Source of the DNA: Botrytis cinerea B05.10
Lineage: Eukaryota > Ascomycota > Leotiomycetes > Helotiales > Sclerotiniaceae
Assembly: GCF_000143535.2 (NCBI RefSeq)
Contig: NC_037321.1
Location: forward strand, 310,001 to 374,000
DNA length: 64,000 nt
Direction of reading: 5' to 3'
In this document: one piece after another, positions 22,889 to 35,456 of the stretch
Position numbering within the stretch: the first letter of the stretch is position 1
Layout of the letters: each line of letters begins with the position of its first letter
Notes under the pieces: generated by a model
Told to the model about the DNA's origin: nothing
Databases searched by the model: none
The model's input: the letters and a program-made list of their open reading frames with translations, nothing else
Translations under genes and position numbers: made by a program

Positions 22889-23660
22889 TTTGATATTTTG
22901 GGTATATAGAATTCTTCTGAAGATAATTGAACGAAAAAGGAGAAATAGAAGGGTATTGATGTTGTTTTTGAAAGGAATCTGGGGAGAACGGCGATTCTGT
23001 GGGGAATATACCGAAATGAAGATACCTCGGCTCGGAATTCCTATAGGCACTTGCCGAGCCTATCCAGCTTGGATTTGTCATCAATTGCTTGAAACTGCCG
23101 GGCTGATGAGGATATACTATCAGAATTTTGAAAAGTGTCAGAAAAGAATATCTATAATCTGATAATATACTATTTCTGCCTTTTAGAATTCACAAACTGC
23201 CGTCACATCGTGTTTTACTTCAAGCTTCCGCTGAAATTCAACAAAAATATACACATTTCATTTTAGCAATGGTTTTAAATGAATATGAATAAGCCTAGGG
23301 TCAACGACAAAATTGTAAGCTAATCCGGGATGGATGCAGCTTCATAGGGACTGTTGAGATTCAAAGATTCCGACTTCTTTGCTTATAAAAAGTAGAATGC
23401 CTCATATTCATGCCTGGCGCTGCGATATGCAACAAAAGCATCTCTTTGACTGGAACAGAACTGCCTTAGGAGACATGTGCCTAAGGTCTCTGTTTGCCTG
23501 ACATTCAAACACAAGACTTTTCTCAGCATTTATCAGTGTTCGTAGAATTATTGGTAGATATTCATAAAACTGCAGCTTCGTCGAAAAAACAGCACGGTAC
23601 GTAATTTAATTGCATTAACTCTCAACATAAGTAGTATGCTACCTCAGTGCCGTATCCTAA
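22889..23660. other. Intergenic, no gene seen
   Basis: About 770 AT-rich bases between the thiolase promoter and the mannanase 3' end. No gene or repeat array seen. Confidence 0.6.
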
Positions 23661-24943
23661 TCATACCTTCTTCTTCGACATAGCCTTAGCATGACCCGTC
23701 CCAAGTGTAGCATATTCCGGAGTCTTGAAGTAGATAGTATTGACATCACCAAAAACCTCTGCTGACACACTCGTTCCATTGGGACCAAATTGCCAGATCT
23801 GATCCGCAGCTATTCCAGATTTAAGTACTGTTGCTTGCCTATGAGAAGAAGTTTGTCAGCCATCTTTTCTTTCAATTCACCTCCCGTGCTCTGATTCAAA
23901 GTGAGATGGAAAAGGAATGTAAAAACATACCAAGGTCCCTCGGTCTCTATATGATTATACGGGAATGGTGTCCCATACTCTTCTAAGATGACCGGTTTTC
24001 CAACCGCCTTGCCAGCCTTATCATGCTGTTCAATCCACTCATTTCCCCATGTATAATTGTATCCCCAACTATTCGGATACAAGTGGAATACTCCATAATC
24101 TAATGTTTTGATCTTCAGATTTGCAACCCAATCAATGCCCTCTGCACCTCCATATGCATAACTCCCATCGCCGATTCCATCAGCGGGTGCAAACCATCCC
24201 TCATCGCCCAATGTAACCATATGATTCGAGTCGAGGGATTTGATGTAGCTTGATATATCTGAAGCCCAATTGGTAAGGACAGATGTTTCGCAGCCATTGC
24301 AGCGCGGTTCATTACCGAGTTCCCAAGCGAAGATGGCGGTGCTAGAGCGGTAACGAGTGACGATTGTTTTGACGTAGTTCTTGTAAACCTTCTGGCAAGT
24401 CGCATCGGTGTAGAAGGATGTTGATGAACAATTGAAAGCATTAGTATAGGCAGCAATTCCACCATAATCACCCCAGTTGTTAACAAAGTTCAGTACCAGC
24501 TTCAGACCATATTTCGATGCTGCATGAACCACATAGTCTAGTCTTTGAAGACCATCTGCACCGTAATTTATGTATGATCCTGTAGAGTTGAGGATCTGAA
24601 AGTAGACAAGATTTGGATCCGTGTTGGTAGAAGGTGGAGGAGTATTTGCGTCGCCGAAACCCCATACTCGTACAATTTTGTAGCCCGTAGCGGCCATTTG
24701 TGAGAAAGAGAGGTCTACATCGCTGTTGGATGAGAGATGTGCAAGCCACCAAGCATTTGTGCCTGCAAAGTATTCGACCTTTCCATCGATGTTGAACAGA
24801 CGACCAGCTACTTTAGCATTACTGCCGCTGGAGGAGAATGGATAGAGTGATTTGGGTTGTGCATTTGGAGATTCTGAGGAGACTAGGGGAAGGGCAGTCG
24901 CCAAAGGGAGGAGGGAAACAAGAGCTGTAAAAAGGGACTTCAT
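23661..24943 (-). CDS. Secreted GH5 (subfamily 7-like) endo-beta-1,4-mannanase
   Basis: Exons 23931-24943 and 23661-23838 (intron 92 bases) give 396 residues. The chosen start MKSLFTALVSLLPLATALPL gives a clean signal peptide; an in-frame Met 12 codons upstream would spoil it. The GH5 core shows GTNAWWLAHL, VRVWGFGD, LNFVNNWGDYGG, the acid/base Glu212 in AWELGNEPRC and the nucleophile Glu322 in VILEEYGTP. Tryptophan-rich cleft motifs (NSWGYNYTWG, and ADQIWQFG in exon 2) fit the family. It hydrolyses beta-1,4-mannan backbones in plant cell walls. There is no CBM1 module. The C-terminus ends in a basic MSKKKV, which is unusual for a secreted enzyme and rests on exon 2 running to its first stop. 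Confidence 0.88.
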
Positions 24944-26020
24944 CCTGAAGACTGAAAAGCTCTTCTCGAACAATAACACTCACGATTGAGGAGTTTCTGG
25001 ACTCTTTTAAAGTAATGAGAAACCCACTTACCCCTCAGAATCAGTTACAAGAGTTCCTGAATGATCTTGGCATACAACTGGACAAACCTTTTTCCAGGAC
25101 GATTGACGCATGTCGTCCGGAGAAGATCTAGGATCTTCGGTCATGAGCATATAATAAGAGCCTTTTCACATGGCTAATTCTCAAGAGTATCTAAAAAAGG
25201 GTATAAGAAAGTAAAAATTGTGCCTCCCACTTTAGCCGAAGCGGAAAGTGTGCCTCCGCATTTTAAGAGGCAAAACATCATCCAATCATGTGGATGACGC
25301 TGAAGAAACTAGTCTCGGAGGTCAACTCCAGAGAGGTAACCCCCTTGAAATTCCGATCCAAAGATGCATGGGACTTTCAGCTTAAGATGTGGAATTGAGT
25401 AAAGAGGGGTATCGGACATTACTCGCTCAATCATTTTTCCGGTAAATTTACCCCGGGTATTCGGTTGTACATCCGAACACAACATATTGTATAGCATTTT
25501 AACTTACACGAGATCTTATGAACGGGGTGAATTATGAAATTGGTTTTTAATTGTCGAATATGTAGACGTTTGTACTATTGCATTATCCAACTGAAGTCTG
25601 GTTTTGGTAAACCAAGACATCCTTCTCTCAACCTACATTGCATAGTAGTACTACTACTTGATAGTATACATACGCTATCGGCTTGCGGAGATTTCAAAGG
25701 CAATCGAATTGTATCTTGCGCGAAATAAGTATTTGCAAGATCGCAAGGAAAGAGCGCAAAATATAACCAAACTTCTTTTCCGTCAACAAATAGGGGAAAT
25801 CGACCTACCGCATGGTTTCGGGAACGTTCACATACTTTAAGCAGCATTAGCATCTTCAGGTACGATTATAAAATTCATTGTGAGACCAACCCTTTACATT
25901 CCTCTGGATCCATCTTCCATCAAATCAATCCCCCATTAACGCCCTTCTTTACACCCACTAAATGATCACAATCAGAGGCCGCAAATACATTCTTGCCCCA
26001 ATACCACCGTAATGAGCATC
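24944..26020. other. Intergenic, no gene seen
   Basis: About 1.1 kb upstream of the mannanase and downstream of the Dib1 gene. Only short unsupported frames. Confidence 0.6.
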
Positions 26021-26620
26021 TTAGTATCGGTATCTAGTCGAGTAATCTGCCGCAGAGTTAGCCTTCATCCTTAATCCCAAGCGTTTGCTCCCTTGATTTT
26101 AAAAGAGACGAAAATCAAATGCCACATACCCTTAGGACTAACAACCAAACCTCGACCCTTCTTCGCACCCTTATAAATCGTCTCGATAATATCAATCATC
26201 TCCTGCTTATCCTCCAGCACCCAGTTCAGCTTATTATTGTTACCCGTTCCAAAATCGCACATCATATGTTTATTTCGAAAGAAGAACATCGTTGTGACCG
26301 GATCGTATAATTCGTACATGGTTTTGAAATCGGGGACTTGATCGATGTCGCAGACGTAGATGACGGCGAAGTTTTTAACTAATTCGGCAACCTCTGTTAC
26401 ACTTTCGTTAGCTCATGGACTGACAAGAGATATCAAATAGGAAAGAAGATGAGAATAATTGAGCAATATGGCACGTACTGTAAAGCACTTCATCCTGTCG
26501 CATACAATCTGGATCAACATCTCGTCCGAAGCGGATCACTACCAGTCTCTCTTCTTCTGACATGATAGCCTGGTCGACATGCCAGCCGGTGACAAGATGA
26601 GGAAGAACAACGGAACCCAT
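26021..26620 (-). CDS. dib1: U4/U6.U5 tri-snRNP component Dib1/Dim1 (thioredoxin-like)
   Basis: Three exons: 26479-26620, 26130-26393, 26021-26046, giving 143 residues, the normal length of this very conserved protein. It reads SVVLPHLVTGWHVDQAIMSE, RLVVIRFGRDVDPDCMRQDE, AVIYVCDIDQVPDFKTMYEL, MFFFRNKHMMCDFGTGNNNK, then ends in DYSTRYRY encoded by the 26-base last exon. Dib1 has a thioredoxin fold without an active-site CxxC and sits in U5/tri-snRNP, blocking premature spliceosome activation; it is essential in yeast. All three splice junctions are phase-consistent. Because the last exon holds only 7 codons, automated annotation may miss it. Confidence 0.95.
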
Positions 26621-27026
26621 GTTGAAAGATTTGTAGAAATTTTATATCTGGAGATGTTGAAAGAGATTTGTAGTGTTGATGCGGAGATGGAATTGATAAT
26701 ACATCAAACGGAGACCAAAAAGAACTGATGGCGGGGAGAATCGCGCTAAACCTTAGAAGCGCGTCTGATCACGTGATATGTAACTCTAACTAATATCACT
26801 GCACCCTCCCTTCTAGCTACTTCATTCAGGAATGAGATCGCGTATTGATACCTGTTGCCGCCCCAGTAGCAAGCGACTGCGATAGACATGTCTTTCACAC
26901 ACTTTAATAGCTCTCAAGCTGCAGTGTTCTTTCAGGTTGTATTAGTCATTCTTCACTCCCTCATGTGAGATTGCGCCCTGCATGTGACAAATCGGAGCTC
27001 CCATCATGGCTTTCAAAAATGCGGGG
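26621..27026. other. Divergent promoter region
   Basis: About 400 bases between the Dib1 start and the promoter of the GST-like gene. No other feature seen. Confidence 0.6.
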
Positions 27027-27034
27027 TATATAAG
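27027..27034 (+). promoter_or_regulatory. TATA box of the GST-like gene
   Basis: TATATAAG is 93-100 bases before the ATG at 27127. Confidence 0.55.
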
Positions 27035-27126
27035 CTTCAGATTGTAAACATCACTTGTGATTCTCATTAACAACTCGACAATAACTTAAAGGGTATTTCG
27101 CATTGCCCAGTCCCAAACACACAAAC

Positions 27127-28042
27127 ATGTCTCCAGCCGGTACTCAAGCGACCAGCTCGGAACTCACTCTCTATGATCTCGCTAGCCAGGATCACTGTGC
27201 AAGTTGGTCACACAATGCGTTGAAGAGTATGTGAAATAACCTATCTTCAACCTCGTTTCTAAGCTGATATCTTTCAGCACGTCTACTTCTAAATTACAAG
27301 GAGATACCATACAAGACAACATGGATCGAATATCCAGACATAGAACCAACATTTAAATCTCTGTTCGTCGTTCCCATACCTTCCTTCCATCATGCTATTA
27401 ATCGCCCTGTTCATACAGCAAGGTCCAACCAAACGCCTCCGGCATCCAATACACAATCCCCACAATCCAAATCCCAGAACTAGGCTACGTACAAGATTCC
27501 AGCACCATTGCTACCCTCCTAGAACACCGCTATCCTTCTCCATCTCTCAAAATTGAGACTTCTGAACTCTCTCAAGTCGAAGACTTGATCCCCAAACTTC
27601 AACTCTCAATTCGTCCACTCTGGCTGCCTCTGCTTGCCAAGGGGCTCTTGAACGACGCTTCACGTGTCTATTTTGAAGAGACCCGAAAGGAAAGAGTCGG
27701 TATGGATATATACGAGTATGGTGAAAAGGAAAGCAAAGAGAAGTGTTGGGAAGATACTGAACCAGTCGTCCGCGAATTGGGGAAATTGCTGAAAGCTAAG
27801 GGTGGTCCATTTATTGAGGGGGATACACGTGAGTTTAAGATTGGAATACTGGATCTATGAAAAAAAGACAAGCTGATAAAGATAATGTGATAGCTACGTA
27901 TGCGGATTTCTTCATCGTCGCTACTCTGCAGATGATAAACAGAATCGATGCAAAAATCTTCGCGCGGTTGGTAGAAATGGAGGACTCTTTGGGAAAGGTA
28001 CATACGGCCTGTAAGCCGTGGTTGGAACGGGATGATCATTGA
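27127..28042 (+). CDS. Glutathione S-transferase-like protein (LigE/etherase-like)
   Basis: Four exons: 27127-27226, 27278-27362, 27419-27828, 27894-28042, giving 247 residues. The N-terminal thioredoxin-like domain reads ELTLYDLASQDHCASWSHNA then TRLLLNYKEIPYKTTWIEYP, followed by YTIPTIQIPE and VQDSSTIATLLEHRYPSP (the D-S pair that contacts glutathione in GSTs). The C-terminal helical domain contains PTYADFFIVATLQMINRID. The pattern matches the large fungal group related to bacterial beta-etherase LigE and GTT-like proteins. Enzyme activity and substrate are unknown. Intron 2 uses a weak donor (gttcgt); all phases agree. Confidence 0.8.
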
Positions 28043-29023
28043 GAACTCTATGCACGGGATTTAAAGCATACCAATACTCGTAGTTTTGCAATTCTCATTT
28101 AGATCATCCAACAAATCATGCGGTATTTTGAGATGCCATAAACTAATGTGTTATCTTATATCTTGCTCAAATAGCCGTAGATTCTGACTAAAAGTCTGCC
28201 TTTCTCTACATTATCTCGATGGACGATCTGGCCGAACAAAGGTCTAGTTCAGATGGTAGAAAAACAAGAACTCCCACCACAATCTAAGAACTTCGTTCCC
28301 CTATACCAAGTTCCAACCCATCAAACCATCGGAACCCATCTTGAACATTAGAGATGCCGAACATTTTCTAGGAAAAGGGTTCCAACAGCTAATCAACACA
28401 CAAACTTTCTTCATAAAATTACTAATTCACCTCTCGCAATCCGGGTCATTCGCTGTTGGTGTAAGAGGCATTAGCTTATAGCATTCACAAACGCGTCACT
28501 AGTAGCACGCCTAAGGTCTATAGGATACAAATCCAGCCATTCCAAGTGCTTCTTTCCAAGTGCCCTTTGTAGCTTCCGATAACCTATTCAATATATCTTT
28601 ATTTCTAATCCATCTCTCAAATTAAATAAATCTATTTATGAACCAGATGCAACTCGATCTCGACATCAAATAACCACCTCGACTCTAACACATTACTAAC
28701 CAAAGTCGTCAATAAACAACGCAAAACAGATTTTCCATGTTGCAATATTTGAATCGCTACACTTTTAGATCGATTTGGATGTTAAGTCGAACCTATAGTA
28801 TCAATTTTGATGGCGGATTGCATTCGTTATTTCGCCAACGGTGAGTGTGAGTACAGTGAGCCCCCTCCCCCCAAGTAGATACTTTAGTATCGACCAACTA
28901 TGTGAGTTAGCTTCTATATTCTCTTCAAACATTCTAATAATCATCTATCTTCAACGAATTTCGGAACAAAAAGAGATCCGATATCCCTATACCCCGAGAT
29001 CCATGCTCGGACTGCATATCATA
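28043..29023. other. Intergenic, no gene seen
   Basis: Almost 1 kb of AT-rich DNA between the 3' ends of two convergent genes. Confidence 0.6.
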
Positions 29024-31905
29024 TTACTGAGGACTGAAAGCCCCAGGCATAGTGTAAGTAGGACATTTCGCTTCCTCCTCGGCTAATCGCAATTGTTTGA
29101 GACGGTTTCTTTCCTCTTCTGGGATGTACGGTGGGATGTTCGGTGGCTCAACACTCTCGTCTTCCCATGCCACACGAAGATTGTCTTCGCAAATAATTTG
29201 GCAAACGAAACGGCAAGGCAGAGAATCTATCAAGTCGCTGTCAGCATAATATTCTATCCCTACCTGTGTGAATTTGGACATCAAATTCATTTGATCATTG
29301 AAGACAAACTGGCCAGATATGTCATCAGATCGAATGTTCAAGCCATTTCAGCTCTCATTTTTGGTTTATACACCCCTAAATTTGAACCGTAGACGGCTAT
29401 CGTCCAAATTACTAGAGATCCTAGGAAGACTCACCAGAACTTGTTTTCGTAGCATTCTCATCAGTGCGATCGATGGTATTAGCATCTTTCTCTCCCGCCA
29501 GCAACGGATCATTATCGACAATCTTCACGTGGTATTTTCCTGTTCTAATTAATCGGAGTATGCGTCGCCATTCAAGGTCTACTTTTTGACGCATACGCAC
29601 AGTGTCATAAAATCCACATCTGTCGCAACGACGGTAACCCAGTGAATGGGATGGCTTAGGAAGCACCACGTGTGTAAAGTCTTGATAAAACAATTCGATA
29701 AGTGTTTTTTGAGTCCACCCAATTGATTTTAACCCCTCTGTTTCTAGTTCGCGAGCAACGAAAGCTGATATATCGAATCCAAGCTCTTTCAAAAGTCTTC
29801 GCCAGATCAGGAACCCTTCCAGATTATACATTGCTAATGATGTAGGTGTCTCTTTTCTGTAACGTTTTGACGATGAGAAATCGACGTAAAGGTGAAGATC
29901 AGTTGTTGTGCTTTTGTCAATAATGGCCTTCATTGTGAGAGGTTCTCGTATCATTAGGATTGACCTAATGGCGCCCTGAAGAATATTCGAGTTTCCATTG
30001 CAGAGCTTCCCAGGAATGAAGCGCAAAGGCCATTGCAATACTGGACCGACATATCCAAACGTCAATAAATCGCTGAATAGGCCACTGAAATTAAAATTCG
30101 TGCGGTGAAAATAGGACGCCATATAATGTAAGATTAGCAGTGACGACTCATGCCTTGTTGAGACGTCTAGACTCATTTTCTTGTCTGGTCTATAAAACAA
30201 AAGTAGTCTTCCGCATGACCCAAAATTAATATCGTCCTCAGAATCGTAATGAGCAAGCAAATTCGCCAATTCTATTTTTAATTTTACGTCTTCATTGGTA
30301 CCAAGATAGAGGTTTTGGATTGGTTTCCTAAATCAGATGTTGTTAGCCGCAAGTGTTTTGTATATTCAAAAATAACTTGATGATCATGAAGATGTCAAAA
30401 TCTCTGCTGGGTCGACCATCTCGAATTGAATATTCCCGACGAACCGAATGTCTCGTACGGCCTGAATGCCATCGAAGGAGTGAATATCACAAAATAGATG
30501 GCTATCTCAGATTGGTAAAGCGTTCGGGATGTATTCAACATCTCTAACAAGTTTGGTATCTCAAGTGGATTGAGAAACCGTGTCGTCAAACTGTATTCCT
30601 GACTGTTAAACAAGCAAATAATAAATCGTTATTTACCTTCCACGTTCCCAGTCCATCGCCTCTGCGTCTGCACCCTCCAAAAGCAGCAGTGCGGATATTT
30701 CCAATTGATGATGAAGAACAGCATACTAAACAAGTTAATTATGATAGAACGAATCAACATAGGCAATCTTACCCATAAAGGTGTTTTCCCCGAAGGGTCC
30801 CTATCATAAGGGGACGCGTCTCCTCGACTCAACAATGTTCTTACCCCATCGAGATTCCCTGTGCGGCAAAATTCAAAAATTAAAGCACTCTCGGGTACAG
30901 CGCGAAAGGGTTGAAATGAGTACTGCCATCCTCTTGATGCTAAGACAGATAGTTTAACGCCATAAGCCATGCCAATGTTGACAAGCCACTTTGAAGGGTA
31001 TACAATTATTTGAGATTCTGCTTCCACGCGGTCCCTGGTCCCCGATGAATGAACAATCTGCTCCTGAACCCGCTGAGATACAGACCATATATTTGAGAAT
31101 GGATTTGTAACTTTGCGCCCTTTGCTTGCATAAACACTCAGTTTACGCGACCCAACAGCAACTCGAGGAATATTTGCGTATCCGGGTTGCGATTGTTCAT
31201 GCTTTTCACCATTCTCAAGCAGAGCAAGTTGTTTTCCCGCTATGTCAGGGCTCAAATGCGCTAGTTTTTCATCAAGGCATCCGGCCGACAAACTCAACGG
31301 ATTCTGCTTTTCTGTTAAGATACTTGCTAGCTGCTGTTCCGTTATCTGCATTCTTTCAGATACCTGAGTGCTTGATTGAGAGTTCTGTTGGTAAATTTGA
31401 TAAACATTAGATATCGAAGGTGGCCGCGCTCTACCAAGTATCAAGTCAACATCCATCAAAATGTGTCTATCTGGGATTCTTACAAAAGGCTATTTACTTG
31501 AATGTGTAGTATATTTGTTTTCGCTTCCGAGATGGACTTTTGTAAAGAATCTATTTCAGACTTTTGCAACACAATCTTCCAAGCAGCCCATTTCCGCTTT
31601 CGTAGTTTTGAAGAATTGAGGTTCTTCCTCGTGTTTTCCACTTTTGAATGGAGTTTGAGAATCTTGGAGTAACAATCTCTCAGCGCTTCATCGAATATAT
31701 CAGAAAACGAGTGGATTTGCGCTAGTTCATGACTTTGTGCCAAGATCTTGGAAAGAAGTCCAAGTTCTCCAAAGATACTCGCAACGTGATCCGGAGCATC
31801 TTCGACCGCTTTCCAAAAGTCGACTAATTTATGAATAGTCTCTGCAAGCTGGACAGCAATAGACACAACAGCAAACACGGCGGAAGCACTAGAAAGTCCA
31901 TCCAT
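29024..31905 (-). CDS. STAND/NLR-like N-terminal domain plus ankyrin repeat protein, copy A
   Basis: Paralogue of the gene at 32660-35141. Phase-consistent exons: 31484-31905, 30773-31430, 30637-30725, 30459-30602, 29435-30327, 29024-29226, for 802 residues. The helical N-terminus MDGLSSASAVFAVVSIAVQL then ETIHKLVDFWKAVEDAPDHV resembles the fungal N-terminal domain of STAND/NLR proteins (SesA/Helo-like). A disordered stretch, a conserved region (PSKWLVNIGMAYGVKLSVLA; PESALIFEFCRTGNLDGVRT) and an ankyrin repeat (LLSRGDASPYDRDPSGKTPL then YAVLHHQLEISALLLLEGAD) follow. The C-terminal half has CDRC and ends AKCPTYTMPGAFSPQ. The model needs a 34-base intron (30603-30636), unusually short, and carries an extra segment (30459-30602) absent from copy B. 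The copy could therefore be misassembled by me or partly decayed. Function unknown. Confidence 0.7.
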
Positions 31906-32659
31906 GACGAATGATGTTGCTAGAAAGTGGCGGAGAGGATAAGCTATAGTCAAATAGGACACTTGTACGAGAAGCCTTATATAAGGCATACTCAGTGTAT
32001 ACCCAGTCGACAGAATTGGCACTGCCTCCATAGCCTGACAGAGGATCAAATTTAGAAATTCGCCCTCTTCATGCAGCTGAAACGTGCATCCTTCGCTGAC
32101 ATCGAATCATTTTATTCGATGTGGTAGGATGCAGAAGCGAAGATGCATGACAGGGTTGCCGACACAATAGATCCACAGGCCCCTGGAAATTACGCGCCTA
32201 CCACGTCAACCCATTAAAACGCAAAACCAAAATAGTCGATTGATTATCAAACAAGAATCGGAACTTTGAAGCATAAGAGGGAATTTTAAGGTCGATATGG
32301 ATAGAGATCTCGAAAGGTACTTAACCCGGGAAAGAGTCCAATTTTCAATTTGGGTTGGGATATTAAAAAGCATTTGGGGAGCGTTGGAGAACCATTGATG
32401 AAATGCATCTGAAGAAATTATCGCAATACAACCTCAACCCTCAGTTGCATTATTTTATTTTCTTTGCGCGATCACCCCTTCTCAAGCCACGAGACTGAGA
32501 ATGTGACGATTGTTGACGCCGAGAAAATTGATGAGGTTTATGTGTGTTACCCAAATAGAGCCCATTATGAGATAAACAATGTAAATCATACACCAAAGCG
32601 AGACTATAAGTCTGAACGGCCATCCGATCTTTAAATAAGAATGAGAGCATTGTGGGGCA
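31906..32659. other. Spacer between tandem paralogues
   Basis: About 750 bases between copy A start and copy B stop, presumably the copy A promoter. An ATG frame reaching into this stretch would extend copy A by 48 codons, but copy B starts at the equivalent MEGLSSAS, so the shorter start is preferred. Confidence 0.6.
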
Positions 32660-35141
32660 TTATGGAGTAAAAGCCCCAGGCATTGTGTAAGTAGGACATT
32701 TTGCCTCCTCCTCTGCTAAGCGTAAGCGCTCCAGGCGCAGTCTTTCCTCCTCAGAGACATATGGTGGAAACACTGGTAGGTCCTCTAAATCATTTTCAAA
32801 TACATCATGGACAGAGACGCGATCAAGGCATCTATCGGAGCACACAAAGCGATAAGGTAATGGTGGCCACGTCTTCCCTTGACTGTTTGGTATTGGCCCT
32901 CCACTTTCGTCAATAATTGCGGTCAAGATTGAGCCATCCTTCGCAGATATTATATGCGAGGAACTGGGCATCTGAGCACGACCAGTCCTAATCTCTCGAA
33001 GTTGCCTTCTGAATTCAAGATCGATCTTAACGCGATACATGCCAATTGAGACACTGATATGTTTGCACCTGTCACATTCAGGGAACCCATTGAAGGCCCG
33101 CCTTCCCTTGTAGCTTGGTATGTTGAATTGATGTTGGAACAAGGCCCGTAGTGTTGCTTTCGTCCAGCCCATAGAGGTCAGAAATTTAGCGTTGAGCTCC
33201 CGCTCGATGAACGCATCCATGTCTTGTTTCGTTTCCTGAAGAAGCCTCCGCCATGGAATGAACATGTCCTGGTCATACATAGCAAGAGATGTAGGGGTTT
33301 GTGGTTCGTATCGGCCCCAAGATCCGTAACCGTGGCAAACATGTAAGTCTGCTGTTCTCTCCATAATCAGTTTTACAGAGAGCGGATCTCTGTGAAGGAG
33401 CCGGGCACCAATTACATAATGAAGTAAAGAGTAAGAACTGATGCTGTCTTCCTCTATTTCGAAAGCCCCCTTGATTCTGCCTATCAACCAATGTATGAGC
33501 TTTCCCGCGTGACCAGTTGATAGCATTCCTCGAAGATACCCGAATTGAGCTGCGTTATCAGTGCGTAGAGATGGAGTTAAAGCTTTAAATACATATAACA
33601 TGTTGTCGGAGAGTTCTTCTTGAGTCATGTTGGGCTGTCTGCTTGGAGTATAGAATATCTCCATCCTGCCAATAGTACCGTATTTACTATCGTCTTTGGA
33701 CTTTGAGTAAAATTCTAAAGTCTCAACCATGGCAATCTTCCGCCGAGCGTCAAGAACAAGGGGATTTCGCCACAGGTTGATACCAGTAGCTGTATCTTTG
33801 GCTCCGGCGGAAATCAAAAATCTAGCCACGTCTACTTGGCCATAATTAACCGCGGTCTGCAAAATGTGAGTGGTCAATTGCAAGGAATTGTATGGAGTTG
33901 ACCTACCCATAATGGCGTTTTGCCCTGTGGATTCTCACATTCTAGAGATGCATCGCCACGGTTCAAGAGAATCTTGACACCGGCGACATTACCTTGTCGA
34001 CAAAGATCGAAAATTAAAGAATCTTCGGGAACTGCACCAAAGGAATTGAATGTGAACATCCAGCCATTGTCAATGATTGCCGACATGCGAATCCCCACCC
34101 TTACACCAAGGCGATGTAACCATTTTGCTGGGTAGAAGACTACGCCAATTTTCGTCTCCATTGTCTCCTGAGAACCCAAGGCATTTGTACTTGTCCTCCT
34201 TGTCGATGAAGACCTGACTCGAAATGAGAAGATAGGTGTTTGGCCATCAGTCTCCCACGCTTTAATTCCAGAAGCCCTTTGAGCAATGATCTGTTGCTTG
34301 GAATCATTGGCTGAGACTCCTCCCAAAGGTGCAGATAGCTGTTTTTTCAAGACCGTGGTACTAGTAGTCTGGGAACAGATCGCGTTTTGATTGCCTTGAT
34401 ACGAATCTGGTAGGCTTGCATCTAGAGTATTCCCGCCCGCTGAGAGTACAGACAAATCATATGAGGGAAGAAGCGATTTGGACCTATCCATGGGTCTGTG
34501 GTTCTGCGAATATTGTACTACAAATTCCTGCATCGCGCTCATGCCTTTCGAGGTAGCTTCTTGGTATCGGAGAGCCATTTCTACCATATCACTATTGAAA
34601 TCAGAAACTTTCTCCATTTAATAAGCATGATCGGTTTATTTAAAGAGTATTATCATACAACAGGCATTCAATAGCTCTGGCTGTCTCTCTTGAAAAATGA
34701 TGGATTGATAACTTACAAAATAGCATCTTGCTTGATCATCTGTACCGCCACCAAAGATTCTCCTACCGACGCACGCATTTTTCTGATTTCTTCGTTTTTT
34801 AGAGTAATTTTTAGAGCAGCCCACTTCCTTTTGCGAGACGAGAATGAGGCGAATGCGGACATCGTAGGAGACAGTTTTGAGGAGAGTTGTTCAACTCTCT
34901 TCTGGCATTTGGCTAAGATTCGCCTGGCAATCAGGTCATAAGGACTCTGCTGAGCAAACTTTCTCCGATTTTGTATTAAAGCGGCTGACAAGAGCTCCAA
35001 ATCATTGAAAAGATCGCAGATATCTCCTGGTGCATCTTCGACAGCCTTCCAAAACTCCACTAGCTTTTTGACACTTTCGGCTAATTGCACAGCGAGGGAT
35101 ATAACAGCGAAGGCAGCTGAAGCACTAGAAAGGCCTTCCAT
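32660..35141 (-). CDS. STAND/NLR-like N-terminal domain plus ankyrin repeat protein, copy B
   Basis: Three exons: 34717-35141, 33907-34591, 32660-33856, giving a clean 768-residue frame. The N-terminal about 130 residues are helical (MEGLSSASAAFAVISLAVQL, then ESVKKLVEFWKAVEDAPGDI) like the N-terminal signalling domains of fungal STAND proteins. There is no NB-ARC/NACHT P-loop anywhere. The middle carries a conserved block (YPAKWLHRLGVRVGIRMSAI, PEDSLIFDLCRQGNVAGVKI) leading into ankyrin repeats (LLNRGDASLECENPQGKTPL, TAVNYGQVDVARFLISAGAK). The C-terminal about 350 residues are of unknown fold, with PQTPTSLAMYDQDMFIPWRR, FPECDRC, PLPYRFVCSDRC and the end AKCPTYTMPGAFTP shared with copy A. The same splice site after the motif KTPLW is kept in both copies. 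Role unknown; a link to innate recognition is inference. Confidence 0.82.
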
Positions 35142-35456
35142 ATCGACTATAAAAAATGATACAGAAAATACAAAGCAGAATGATCATTTGAGAGTTCAAG
35201 AACGAGAAGCTTCATTAAAGGCTGAGATTGTTCAAGCGCCCGGCGGGTATCCAGACGCAGGGGATGGTTATCCAGGTACTCCATAGCCCTGTTAATGAAC
35301 TCCGCTTCTATACTTGTACCACACCTCAAAAAACAATTGGATGGGATTTCACGACTATGGTTTCAGTTGACGGGAAATGGCAGAATTTGATTATATCCAT
35401 GAAAAGGATCCATTTGCCACCCACGGCTATATTTCTGCAACCATGCGATGGGTTCC
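35142..35456. other. Short intergenic region
   Basis: 315 bases between copy B start and the kinase stop; presumably the promoter of copy B. Confidence 0.6.
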
